From Pseudomonas sp. RIT-562 (GTDB lineage: Bacteria > Pseudomonadota > Gammaproteobacteria > Pseudomonadales > Pseudomonadaceae), in the NCBI RefSeq assembly GCF_026241895.1, contig NZ_JAPJIV010000030.1, positions 1 through 64,000 of the forward strand: DNA of 64,000 nt. The letters are read 5' to 3'. The notes below the pieces were generated by a model. That model had not been told where the DNA came from. It searched no databases and saw nothing but the letters and a program-made list of their open reading frames with translations. Of this stretch, positions 1 to 10,370 are shown piece after piece; the first letter of the stretch is position 1, and the number at the start of each line of letters is the position of its first letter. The position numbers and the translations under genes are program-made.

Positions 1-28
1 ATAGGGGAATCCGTCCGGAACACTATCC

Positions 29-1477
29 ATGGCCAGGTCGACTCAAACACTCGCGTCCCACCAAGGCGATGCCCGCGTTGGCTCGCGCAAGCAGCCGTTC
101 AATCTGCTGCGCTGGTTTTCGCTGATCAGCATGGCGGTGATCGGTACGGTGGCAATCGCTCTGGGCGCGGTGTCGACTCGTTTTGTCATCACCGAAAGCA
201 TTCAGCGTGATGCCTTGCTGACTTCACAGTTCATCCAGGCGATTGCGTCGGCCGAAGTGCGCCACGTCTCCATCCCGCATGTACGGACCATGGGCGAGCT
301 GCTCGACCCGCGCCAGGACCGCAATTTCCCCGACGTCGACCCCCTGGCTCGGGCCAGCGCCCGCGGCGAATTCCTCGACCATATCGAGCACCTGCCGGAC
401 GTGATCCTGGCCAACATCTACGCCCCTGACCGCACGGTAATCTGGTCGACCAACCCGTCCCTGATGGGCACCACCATTCATGCCGACGAAGACCTCGACC
501 AGGCGTTCAGTTCGCGGATCCCGGTGTCCGCCAGTTATCACGACGTCGACAAGAACCGCATGGAGCAGAAGTTCGTCACCCCGCCGGAATACATCTTCAT
601 CGAGAACTACATCCCGCTGTTCGATGCCGACGGCGACAAGGTCACGGCGATGGTCGAGATCTACAAGGAACCCAAGGACCTGATCGATCGCATGGAGCGT
701 GGCCTGGTGCTGATCTGGCTGGCCACAGCCTTGGGCGGCGGGCTGATTTACCTCGGGCTGTATTGGATCGTGCGGCGTGCAGCGAATTTGCTGGCGACTC
801 AGCAGAAGCAACTGATCACCAATGAAACGTTTGTCGCCCTGGGCGAGATGTCCTCGGCCGTCGCCCATAGTCTGCGCAATCCCCTGGCGACCATTCGCTC
901 CAGCGCCGAGCTGGCGCTGGAATTCGACACGGGCGCAGCACACAAGAACATCAACGACATCATCGGCCAGGTCGATCGCATGTCGAAGTGGGTGCGCGAG
1001 TTGCTGCAATCCCTGCGTCCGCTGAGCGAAGAAGCCGAGCCGGTGAACCTGGTAGCGGCGTTGCACGACAGCCTGATGGCCTTCGAACAGCAGATCGCCA
1101 AGGGGCAAATCACTGTTGTGTTCGAGCCCACCCAGACGCCCATGGTGCGCAGCCAGCAGGTGCAACTGAACCAGATCCTCAACAGCCTGGTATCCAATGC
1201 CCTGGAGGCCATGGACAAGGGCGGCACCTTGACCATACGGCTGGAGCCGATCGATGTGCGCAGTGTCAGCGTGGTGATCAGCGACAACGGCAAGGGCATG
1301 AATGCCGAACAGCGCACCATGGCCTTCCGCCCGTTTTTCACCACCAAGCAGGGTGGGCTGGGCGTCGGGCTGGTGTTGGTCAAGCGGATCATGGAGCGCT
1401 TTGGCGGCTCGGTGAAACTGGAAAGCCGCGAGGGCGAGGGCACTTGTGTGCGCCTGTCATTCAAGCTGATTCCCTGA
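29..1477 (+). CDS. mnxS1: Membrane sensor histidine kinase, MnxS1-like
   Basis: Sensor kinase of a two-component pathway, placed in the inner membrane. Seen: a short cytoplasmic N-terminus, TM1 around residues 31-55, a periplasmic sensor region to about 225, TM2 around 228-250, then a HisKA helix with the motif AHSLRNPLATIRSS (phospho-acceptor His280) and a HATPase domain with N-box (NALEAMDKGG), DNGKGM, FFTTK and GLGVGL. No HAMP domain is obvious. It is a close paralogue of the kinase at 5654-7144; they share sensor motifs such as FIENYIP and VEIYKEP. Two such kinases plus an NtrC-type regulator around a multicopper oxidase match what I know of MnxS1/MnxS2/MnxR, needed for Mn(II) oxidation in P. 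putida GB-1. The mnx name rests on this resemblance. The ATG at 29 is the first in frame; only 28 bases of upstream sequence are visible. Confidence 0.8.
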   Translation: MARSTQTLASHQGDARVGSRKQPFNLLRWFSLISMAVIGTVAIALGAVSTRFVITESIQRDALLTSQFIQAIASAEVRHVSIPHVRTMGELLDPRQDRNFPDVDPLARASARGEFLDHIEHLPDVILANIYAPDRTVIWSTNPSLMGTTIHADEDLDQAFSSRIPVSASYHDVDKNRMEQKFVTPPEYIFIENYIPLFDADGDKVTAMVEIYKEPKDLIDRMERGLVLIWLATALGGGLIYLGLYWIVRRAANLLATQQKQLITNETFVALGEMSSAVAHSLRNPLATIRSSAELALEFDTGAAHKNINDIIGQVDRMSKWVRELLQSLRPLSEEAEPVNLVAALHDSLMAFEQQIAKGQITVVFEPTQTPMVRSQQVQLNQILNSLVSNALEAMDKGGTLTIRLEPIDVRSVSVVISDNGKGMNAEQRTMAFRPFFTTKQGGLGVGLVLVKRIMERFGGSVKLESREGEGTCVRLSFKLIP

Positions 1478-1607
1478 ACTTGGGGATGATTTCCCCCCGT
1501 TAGCGGGTGGCATTCCCCAGTCCGCCGGCCAGGGGTATGGCACATTGATGTTGTTAAGCCATTGTATTTAATGCCATCGATATCTTTGTAAAACTTGGTT
1601 ACAAATT

Positions 1608-1623
1608 TGGCGAGCTCCTTGCA
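1608..1623 (+). promoter_or_regulatory. Sigma-54 (-24/-12) promoter of the multicopper oxidase
   Basis: TGGCGAGCTCCTTGCA fits the RpoN consensus TGGCRC-N5-TTGCW with one mismatch (A instead of C at the sixth position) and exact spacing between the GG and GC elements. Transcription would start near 1634, about 30 bases before the oxidase ATG at 1663. The only sigma-54 activator gene in the window, the MnxR-like gene at 7113, belongs to the same locus. I did not find a convincing activator site upstream. Confidence 0.65.
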
Positions 1624-1662
1624 CTTCCACCAGTACCCCTTCTGACTGTGAGGCGGCTGGTG

Positions 1663-4470
1663 ATGGACAGGAAATCGACGTACCCCTGCAAACGAATCAA
1701 CAAATGGTTCACGCCCCTTGGCATCCTCCTGATGACGCTGGGTGCTTCCACCTTGCGTGCCAGCCCGATCGACGACGAGCGACAGCCCGAGCCCTCGGAC
1801 CCTTCGGCATATTACGATGAGCCCGAGGACAAGGCGGGCGCGCTCAACGCGATTCTCAGCATGCCCGAGGCCAACGAGGACTCCTTCGACTTGCCCGATG
1901 GCGTCAAGGGCAGCCGCGACACGCCGCGTCAGGAAAATATCCTGCCGCCGGCGGTGCAGACCAGTTTCAACTACCCCACCAATGGCAAGCCGAGCCCATT
2001 GTTCGGTGCGCAGCCGTTTACCCAGCAACTGGTACTGTTCGAAGAGTTCGGCCCGGAAAAACTCGACCCGACGACCCCGGCCGCGCCCCTGCCATTTCCA
2101 CCCGTGGCCATCGGCCCGGCGCCGCAACAGGACCCGACCAATGCGGCGCGCAGTGCACCCCCCAGCGCAGCCCTCGACGCGTTCCTGCGGCAACCGGGGC
2201 TGACGCCGTTCCCCGGTCAGTTCGCCAACGTGGTGGACCGCAACCCCTGGCAGGCGCAGATCGAGTTCTTCCTCAACCGGCACATCGGCTCATCCGCAGA
2301 AGGGCGTCCGCCGGGAAAAGGCTGGTCGCATCAGCGCTGGAACGAGTTCTACCCGCAGCTGGCCTACAAGACCGTGCAGACCGGCGCCCGGGTTAACGGC
2401 GGGCTGCGTGACAGCCGGCAGATGCATGGTTATGCGCTGGGCGAATTCGGCCCCGGCGGCCTCTACCACAACGTCGCCGGGGTGCCGGCCACCGACGGCA
2501 CCGCCAAAGGCGTCGACGCGCGCTTTCACCCGAACATGCCGGTGCAAAACCATAATTCGGTGTGGACCTTCGACGGCACCTTACCGCCAAAATTGTTGAT
2601 GGTGCGCTACGGCCAGCCGGTGCTGATGCGCCATTACAACGGCTTGCCGATCGACCCGGCAGCCAACATGGGCTTTGGCCTGCACACCATCAGCACCCAC
2701 GAGCACAACGGCCACGCGCCTGCGGAAAGCGACGGCTATGCCAACGCGTTTTTCTTCCCCGGCCAGTACTACGACTATCGCTGGCCAATCCAGCTGGCCG
2801 GCTACGACAGCATCAACACCGACGCCCAGGATCCGCGCGCGGCATTCCCCTGCGCGCCGGGCGAGACCCTGTGGACCAACGACCTGACGCCCAGCCGCAA
2901 AACCTGCGACCACGGCACGATCAAGATCCGTGGCGACTGGCGCGAGACCATGAGCACCCACTGGTTTCATGATCACATGCTCGATTTCACCGCGCAGAAC
3001 GTCTACAAGGGCAACGCGGCGATGATGAACTACTACAGCGCCCTGGACCGCGGCAACGAGTCGGTCAACGATGGCGTCAACCTGCGTTTCCCCAGCGGCA
3101 GCGCCTTGCCGTGGGGCAATCGCGACTATGACGTCAACCTGGTGATTGCCGACAAGGCCTGGGATCAAAGCGGCCAGTTGTGGTTCAACCCGTTCAACAC
3201 CGACGGCTTCCTCGGCGACCAGATACTGGTCAACTGGCAGTGGAAACCGACCCTCGACGTGCGTGCCCGCAGTTATCGCCTGCGCATCCTCAACGGCTCG
3301 GTTTCACGTTACTTCAAGCTGGCCATCGTCCGCGAAATCAAGGGCAGCAGCGGCGAGTTTCCGGGCCCGAAAAACTCCGGGGTGTCCTATAGCCGGGTGC
3401 CGTTCCACATGATTGCCAACGACGGCAATATCATGGAGCACAGCGTGCCGTTCGACGGCAGCATGGACCTGGATGCCGACGGTGATAAACAGAATCACAA
3501 CGCGATCCTGCCGACCCAGGGCATTGCCGAGCGCTTCGATATCATCGTCAACTTCGCAAAAAACGGGATCAAGCCGGGGGACAAACTGTTCGTGGTCAAC
3601 TTGCTGGCCCACGACGACGGCAAGGGCCCGAAAGAACCGATCCCGCTGGGCGATGTGCTGTCGGAAAAATACCTGGCGGTGATCAAGCAATCGAGCAAAG
3701 GCCCGCAGTGGGACAAGGGTGACCCGGGCGTGGGCAAACTCCTGCAGCTCAACGTCAAGGCTTACACCGGCCAGGACCTGGCGATGGACCCCGCCGCCTA
3801 TGAGCCGGCCAAACCGGGCAAGGCGGAAGGCATGGTGATGATCCCGCTGAAGATCCATCGCGACAACGCCGCCGACAAGGTGCTGCTGTCCCAGGCTCGT
3901 CACCGCACCTTCACCTACGGTCGCTCGGACGGCACCGACGCCGCGCCCTGGACGGTCAAGACCGACGGTGGCTTCGGCTTCCACATGGACCCGCGGCGCC
4001 TGAACACCTCGATCCAGCTGAAAACCGGACCTACCGACGCTGGAGTCAGTGGTTTCGGCACCCTGGAAGTGTGGAACATCAAGGCCGGTGGCAAGGGCTG
4101 GAGCCACCCGGTGCACGTGCACTTCGAGGAAGGGATCATCCTCAGTCGCGGCGGCAAGGCGCCACCGGAATGGGAAAAATGGGCACGCAAGGACGTTTAC
4201 CGCATCGGCTCGGAAAACGATGGCCTGGACAGCGTGGAATTCGCGATCAACTTCCGTGAATTCGGCGGAACCTACATGGAGCACTGTCACAACACCCAGC
4301 ACGAAGACAACTCCATGCTACTGCGCTGGGACCTGGAAAAACCCGGGCAATTGCAGCTGATGCCGACGCCTTTGCCGAGCTGGGACGGGGTGCGCTACGT
4401 CAACTCTGCCGCACTGCCAACCTTCCGCACCGGCGATGGCTTCGGCCCGCAAGTGACGGTGAAAAAATGA
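1663..4470 (+). CDS. mcoA: Large multicopper oxidase, putative Mn(II) oxidase (McoA-like)
   Basis: Exported multicopper oxidase of 935 residues, well above the roughly 500 of CueO/CopA-type enzymes. Copper motifs are visible: STHEHNGHA, HWFHDH, HPVHVH, and the C-terminal HCHNTQHEDNSML, which supplies the type 1 copper Cys and His plus an axial Met. The N-terminus looks like a signal peptide ending near the RAS of TLRAS. I chose ATG 1663 over GTG 1648 because GAGG lies nine bases upstream of the ATG. The next gene, a SCO1-cytochrome c fusion, overlaps by four bases and could load copper. Flanking MnxS-like kinases and an MnxR-like activator suggest a role in Mn(II) oxidation. The family (multicopper oxidase) is clear; the substrate is inferred from gene order, and another metal or an organic substrate is possible. 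Confidence 0.82.
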   Translation: MDRKSTYPCKRINKWFTPLGILLMTLGASTLRASPIDDERQPEPSDPSAYYDEPEDKAGALNAILSMPEANEDSFDLPDGVKGSRDTPRQENILPPAVQTSFNYPTNGKPSPLFGAQPFTQQLVLFEEFGPEKLDPTTPAAPLPFPPVAIGPAPQQDPTNAARSAPPSAALDAFLRQPGLTPFPGQFANVVDRNPWQAQIEFFLNRHIGSSAEGRPPGKGWSHQRWNEFYPQLAYKTVQTGARVNGGLRDSRQMHGYALGEFGPGGLYHNVAGVPATDGTAKGVDARFHPNMPVQNHNSVWTFDGTLPPKLLMVRYGQPVLMRHYNGLPIDPAANMGFGLHTISTHEHNGHAPAESDGYANAFFFPGQYYDYRWPIQLAGYDSINTDAQDPRAAFPCAPGETLWTNDLTPSRKTCDHGTIKIRGDWRETMSTHWFHDHMLDFTAQNVYKGNAAMMNYYSALDRGNESVNDGVNLRFPSGSALPWGNRDYDVNLVIADKAWDQSGQLWFNPFNTDGFLGDQILVNWQWKPTLDVRARSYRLRILNGSVSRYFKLAIVREIKGSSGEFPGPKNSGVSYSRVPFHMIANDGNIMEHSVPFDGSMDLDADGDKQNHNAILPTQGIAERFDIIVNFAKNGIKPGDKLFVVNLLAHDDGKGPKEPIPLGDVLSEKYLAVIKQSSKGPQWDKGDPGVGKLLQLNVKAYTGQDLAMDPAAYEPAKPGKAEGMVMIPLKIHRDNAADKVLLSQARHRTFTYGRSDGTDAAPWTVKTDGGFGFHMDPRRLNTSIQLKTGPTDAGVSGFGTLEVWNIKAGGKGWSHPVHVHFEEGIILSRGGKAPPEWEKWARKDVYRIGSENDGLDSVEFAINFREFGGTYMEHCHNTQHEDNSMLLRWDLEKPGQLQLMPTPLPSWDGVRYVNSAALPTFRTGDGFGPQVTVKK

Positions 4471-5495
4471 ACCGCCCGGGAGCCGACCAGCCACTGCACA
4501 CGCCGCGCTCCCGCGCCCTGGGCATGCACCTGGTGCTGATGTTGGTAGCCTGTCTGCTGGCTAGCCGCTTGCTGGTTGCGCACGAGGTGGCGCCAGCGGC
4601 GGATGGCTCGGGGACGCCCTGGGGCGCCGACTATTTCCCCAACACCTTGCTGACCGATCAGGACGGTCGGCAGGTGCATTTCTTCGATGACCTGATCAAG
4701 GGCAAGGTGGTGGTGATCAACTTCATCTTCACCTCCTGCAGCGATTCCTGTCCGCTGGAAACCGCGCGCTTGCGCCAGGTACAAAACTTGCTGGGGGATC
4801 GGGTCGGCAAGGACATTTTTTTCTACTCGATCAGCATCGATCCGCTGAGCGATACGCCCGCAGTGCTCAAGGCCTACGCGCGACGCTTCAAGGTCGGGCC
4901 GGGCTGGCAGTTTCTCACTGGTGATTTCGCTGATGTGACCGAGTTGCGACACAAGCTCGGGCTGTTCATCGAAGGCGTCGACAACGGTCGCAACAAGGAC
5001 CACAACCTGAGCCTGATCGTCGGCAATCAGGACACCGGGCGCTGGATGAAAGCCTCGCCCTTTGAAAACCCGTGGATCCTCGCCGATCAACTGGCCAACA
5101 CCCTGCAGAACTGGAAGCAGCCGAGCATTGAGCAAAGTTATGCCGACGCGCCGCAGATTCGCCCGCCGAGCAGCGGTGAAGAATTGTTTCGCACCCGTTG
5201 TGCCTCGTGTCACAGCCTAGGTCCGCAGGATGGCCAGGGCATTGGCATGCGCAGCATCGGCCCGGACCTGGTCGGTGTGACCGGCCGCCGCGATCCGGCC
5301 TGGCTCAGTCGCTGGATTCGCGAGCCGGACCGGATGCTGGCCGAGCGCGATCCGATTGCGACGGCGCTGTTCGAACGCTTTGAAAAAATCCCGATGCCCA
5401 ACCTGCGCCTGGATGAAAACTCGGCGCAGGCGATCATCGAGTTTCTGCGCGAAGAGACCGATCGCCAGCAGACGCTGGCGGCGCAAACACAATAG
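4467..5495 (+). CDS. SCO1/SenC copper chaperone fused to a c-type cytochrome
   Basis: An N-terminal signal anchor (about residues 18-40) is followed by a thioredoxin-fold SCO1/SenC domain with the copper motif CSDSC (Cys91, Cys95) and the distal His179 in KDHNLSL. A C-terminal monohaem cytochrome c domain follows, with CASCH (Cys245, Cys248, His249) and a likely Met ligand in KIPMPNLRL. SCO proteins deliver copper to, or act as thiol reductants for, copper enzymes outside the membrane. Translational coupling (ATGA overlap) with the multicopper oxidase suggests it serves that enzyme. The attached cytochrome could carry electrons from the oxidase or tune the redox state of the copper site. Length 342 residues. 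The domain calls are solid; the partner is inferred. Confidence 0.85.
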   Translation: MNRPGADQPLHTPRSRALGMHLVLMLVACLLASRLLVAHEVAPAADGSGTPWGADYFPNTLLTDQDGRQVHFFDDLIKGKVVVINFIFTSCSDSCPLETARLRQVQNLLGDRVGKDIFFYSISIDPLSDTPAVLKAYARRFKVGPGWQFLTGDFADVTELRHKLGLFIEGVDNGRNKDHNLSLIVGNQDTGRWMKASPFENPWILADQLANTLQNWKQPSIEQSYADAPQIRPPSSGEELFRTRCASCHSLGPQDGQGIGMRSIGPDLVGVTGRRDPAWLSRWIREPDRMLAERDPIATALFERFEKIPMPNLRLDENSAQAIIEFLREETDRQQTLAAQTQ

Positions 5496-5564
5496 CGGCT
5501 ATTTACTATCATTGGACCGTCGGTGGTGATGAATGCCACCTACACTGATCTGCAACGCGACGGT

Positions 5565-5580
5565 GGGAACACGACTTGCA
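5565..5580 (+). promoter_or_regulatory. Possible sigma-54 promoter upstream of the second kinase
   Basis: GGGAACACGACTTGCA keeps the GG and TTGCA elements at sigma-54 spacing but has two mismatches to TGGCAC (first and fourth positions). It would start transcription near 5591, ahead of the kinase-regulator pair at 5654-8540, giving a possible autoregulatory loop. It is weaker than the site at 1608. Confidence 0.3.
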
Positions 5581-5610
5581 TGGCTTGCAGAAAATGGCGT
5601 CAAACAGTTC

Positions 5611-5638
5611 GCCATCGCCGGCAAGCCGGGCTCCTACG
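5611..5638. repeat. Single REP half-element
   Basis: The sequence starting GCCATCGCCGGCAAGCC and ending CTCCTAC matches the half-unit of the array at 10371. It lies in the leader of the second kinase gene, which argues against starting that protein upstream at 5576. Confidence 0.75.
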
Positions 5639-7112
5639 AACCGGGATAGGCTCATGCACAAACCAGAACAACAAAAAGTATCTGTGCCAGCACTGGCCGC
5701 AGTGCATGAAGGCTGGCCCGGTCAGTTCAATCTGCTGCGTTGGTTTTCCGTGGGCAGCTTCGTCATCATTGCCGCCGTCGCCTTGGGCCTGGGCTATATC
5801 TCCACGCGGTTTGTGGTCGAGGAGAGCATCGAGCGTGATTCCATGCTGACCGCACAGTTCATCCAGGCCATCGGCGAGGCTGAAATCCGCCATGCCTCGA
5901 TCAATCCGCGCCGGACCATGGGCGAGATGCTCGACCCGCGGGATGACCACGCTTATACGGATGTCAGCCCCGAGACCCGCGCCTCGGCCCGCACTGAATT
6001 TCTCGATCACGTGGAGCACCTGCCGGACATACTGCTGGCCAACGTCTACGCGCCGGATCGCACGGTGGTGTGGTCGACCAACCCCGAATTGATCGGCGTG
6101 CACATCGCCGACGACGATGAGCTCGACGAGTCCTTCAAGATGAAGGAAGCGGTGTCCACCAGCTATCACGAGGTCGATGACGAGCGACCCGAACAGCGCT
6201 TGCTGCGCGAGCCGGATTACCTGTTCATCGAGAACTACATCCCGATGTTCAACGCCGACCGCAGCAAAGTCATTGCCATGGTGGAAATCTACAAGGAGCC
6301 GGTAGACCTGGTGGCACGTATCCAGCGCGGGTTCAAGGCCATCTGGCTGGCGACTGCCCTGGGCGGCGCGGCCATCTACCTGGGCTTGTTCTGGATCGTG
6401 CGGCGCGCCGCCAGGCTGCTGCAGGCCCAGCAGAAATTGTTGATCGCCAACGAGACCTTCGTCGCCCTGGGTGAAATGTCGTCGGCGGTGGCGCACAGCT
6501 TGCGCAACCCGCTGGCGAACATCCGGTCCAGCGCCGAACTGGCCCAGGACATCGCCAGCCAGAGCGCGCAGAAAAACATCGGCGACATCATCAGCCAGGT
6601 TGATCGAATGTCGCGCTGGGTCCGCGAGCTGCTGGTGTCGCTGCGCCCGGCCAATGATGACTCTGAAGCGGTGGATCTGCTGCTCGCCGTCGAGGACACG
6701 CTGAACGCGTTTGAACCGCTGATCCAGCGCTCGAACGTCGAGGTGCGCTTCACCCCGCGATCGATCGAACCGGTCGTCAGCCAACGGGTGCTGCTCACGC
6801 AAATTCTCAATAGCCTGTTTGCCAATGCTCTGGAAGCCATGCCCAAAGGCGGCGTACTGACCATCGACCTCGATTCGTCGCAGCCGGGGCAGTTGAGCCT
6901 GACGTTGAGCGACACCGGCAAAGGCATGAACGCGCAGCAACAGCAAATGGTCTTCAAGCCGTTTTTCACTACCAAACAAGGCGGGTTGGGCGTGGGCCTG
7001 GCCCTGGTCAAAAGAATAATGGAGCGTTTCGAAGGCTCGGTCGAACTGACCAGTCGGGAGCTGGAAGGAACCCGCGTATGTCTCAACTTCAAAGTGGCAA
7101 CGGGAGGGGAAT

Positions 7113-8540
<1,428 letters not shown>

Positions 8541-8545
8541 CCAGG

Positions 8546-8923
8546 CTACAGCGCCGGGCCCTGGCGGCTCAGGCAGGCCAGGAGGCACGTCGGGTCGCTG
8601 ACTTCTTCGTTGACGTACACCCCGCGCTCCGGGTCATAGGAGCGAATGAACACCCGCACGCTGGCGTCCGCGATGGTTGGCAGGCGTGAGTCGGAAAATT
8701 CGTGCTGGCTGGCAATCGGGATGAAGTCCTGGGGCGAGCGCGAGATGTATGACCCGGGCGGTACGGTGCTGATGGAGGGCGGCGAGGGGTGGGCGAAGGG
8801 TTGATCCGCGCCGTAGTAGTTGAACTCGCTGTTGTAGGTTTGCGTCTGCATCGGACTGTCATCGGCCTGGGCGCTGTTGACGGCGAGCAGGCATACAGTG
8901 AACGTCAGCATGATTTTTTTCAT
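8546..8923 (-). CDS. Small exported protein of unknown function
   Basis: A 125-residue product with a clear Sec signal peptide (MKKIMLTFTVCLLAVNSAQA) and a mature part rich in Ser, Pro and Tyr, with two Cys near the C-terminus (PTCLLACLSR). ATG 8923 is chosen because the signal peptide begins there; a longer frame starts at 8959. The gene is convergent with the MnxR-like gene, only five bases separating the stops. I do not recognise a family. The two Cys could form a disulphide in the periplasm. Confidence 0.65.
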   Translation of the reverse strand: MKKIMLTFTVCLLAVNSAQADDSPMQTQTYNSEFNYYGADQPFAHPSPPSISTVPPGSYISRSPQDFIPIASQHEFSDSRLPTIADASVRVFIRSYDPERGVYVNEEVSDPTCLLACLSRQGPAL

Positions 8924-9106
8924 GGAATCACCCGGTTTTTGGCATTTCCCCAAGGTCATTAACTATAGACCCTGCTGCGCACAGACACGTTCATCCGGGC
9001 AAACAGCACTCACTTACAACAATCCAACAATCCCCCAATAGGATTTGCCAAATCCCTCGCCTAAACTCCTCCCCGGTCAATCGAGACCCGACCTCTGGAG
9101 CCTGCA

Positions 9107-9913
9107 ATGGAAATGCCGACCAAAGAAAATGCCATCGCCAGCAATCGCGAGGCCTGGAACGATTCTGCGCGTCATCACCGTGACAACCCTGAATGGCCGG
9201 CGCTGCTCAAAGCGGTGGAACGTGCGGATTTCAGCTGCATCGACGACACCTTGCGCACAGTGCTGGAGCAAGTCGGCGTCGCCGGAAAAGACTTCGTCCA
9301 GGTCGGCTGCAACAACGGCCGTGAAAGCCTTTCGCTGTTCGCCCTCGGCGCTCGCAGCGTAGTGGGCATCGACCAATCCGCCGAGTTCCTCGAACAGGCG
9401 CGGGAACTGGCCGCGCGCTCACCTCATAACGCCCAATTCGTCGCAGCGGACATTCATCACCTGCCCAGCGAGCTGCACAACCGGTTCGATGTGGCGCTGA
9501 TCACCATCGGCGTATTGAACTGGATGCCGGACATCGGCGAGTTCTTCCGTCACGTGGCCCGCATCCTCAAGCCCGGTGGCGCGTTGGTGATCTACGAGAC
9601 TCACCCGTTCCTGGAGATGTTCGACCCCGAGACAGATGATCCTTATCGCCTGCAAAGCTCGTACTTTCGCCGTGAGCCATTTGTGCAAACCCAGCCGATT
9701 GTCTATGAAGGCAAAGTGGAACAGCAGTCGGCGGCGTCCTACTGGTTTGTCCATTCCCTGGGCGACATCTTCACCGGTGCCCTCGATGCAGGTTTGGCGA
9801 TCAGCCATTTCAAGGAGTACCCGCACTCCAACCGTGAAGAACTGTACGACCGCTATGAACAGCAGGAGGCGCAGTTGCCGTTGTGTTTCACCTGGGTGGC
9901 GCTGAAAAGTTGA
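9107..9913 (+). CDS. Class I SAM-dependent methyltransferase
   Basis: Cytoplasmic 268-residue protein with a Rossmann methyltransferase core. SAM-binding motif I is VQVGCNNGRESL, followed by the acidic end of strand 2 in VVGIDQS, then motif IV in the FDVALITIGVLNWM region and RILKPGGALVIYE after it. Methyltransferase_11/25-like. The replacement of the usual GxGxG by GCNNG is seen in many uncharacterised bacterial members. GGAG precedes the ATG by about seven bases. The gene stands alone between a small exported protein and a cytochrome c, so the substrate cannot be inferred. Confidence 0.8.
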   Translation: MEMPTKENAIASNREAWNDSARHHRDNPEWPALLKAVERADFSCIDDTLRTVLEQVGVAGKDFVQVGCNNGRESLSLFALGARSVVGIDQSAEFLEQARELAARSPHNAQFVAADIHHLPSELHNRFDVALITIGVLNWMPDIGEFFRHVARILKPGGALVIYETHPFLEMFDPETDDPYRLQSSYFRREPFVQTQPIVYEGKVEQQSAASYWFVHSLGDIFTGALDAGLAISHFKEYPHSNREELYDRYEQQEAQLPLCFTWVALKS

Positions 9914-9972
9914 TTGAGAACCCGTATCCTGTGACGCCAGGTTCAACGGTGCCTGGTTGATCAGGAGTGAAA

Positions 9973-10353
9973 ATGAACACCACCGCCGGTCTCACGGTTG
10001 CCCTGTTGATGCTGTTCGCCACACCGGCCAATGCCGCCGGTGATGCGCAGGCAGGGCAGAAACTGTTCGGACGCATCTGTGGCGGCTGCCATCAGGTCGG
10101 CGAGTCCGCCAGGGCGTCGTTCGGTCCGCAGCTCAACCACATCTTCGGGCGGATGTCCGGCAGCACGTCGGATTACCAGTACTCCGACGCGATGAAATCC
10201 GCCGGCATCGTCTGGACCACCGAAACGCTTACCGCGTACCTGGAAGCACCGAAAAAAGTAGTGCCCGGAACCCGTATGATCTTCTGGGGCCTCAGCGACC
10301 CGGAGAAAGTCGCCGATGTGCTGGCTTACCTGCAGACATTCCAGAAAATCTGA
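9973..10353 (+). CDS. Exported monohaem cytochrome c (class I)
   Basis: A 126-residue periplasmic cytochrome: signal peptide ending near ANAAGD, haem motif CGGCH, class I features such as the GP(Q/N)L-containing stretch after the haem, and the axial Met in GTRMIFWG. ATG 9973 has AGGAG just upstream; GTG 9967 overlaps that ribosome site. It resembles the cytochrome at 49964 in length and layout and is a generic soluble electron carrier. The REP array starts 17 bases after the stop. Confidence 0.85.
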   Translation: MNTTAGLTVALLMLFATPANAAGDAQAGQKLFGRICGGCHQVGESARASFGPQLNHIFGRMSGSTSDYQYSDAMKSAGIVWTTETLTAYLEAPKKVVPGTRMIFWGLSDPEKVADVLAYLQTFQKI

Positions 10354-10370
10354 ACCGATCCCCCGAAATC

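Noticed and set aside
1535..1555. Second sigma-54-like site TGGCAC upstream of the oxidase
   Set aside because: The TGGCAC at about 1536 has no GC element at the required distance, so only the site at 1608 was kept.
799..2283. A 494-residue minus-strand open frame
   Set aside because: It lies across the 3' end of the first kinase, the sigma-54 promoter and the start of the oxidase. The opposite strand has clear domains; this is a shadow of high-GC codon use.
5576..5653. Extended start of the second kinase at 5576
   Set aside because: The added 26 residues are translated from a REP half-element, and ATG 5654 has a ribosome site and aligns with the paralogue.
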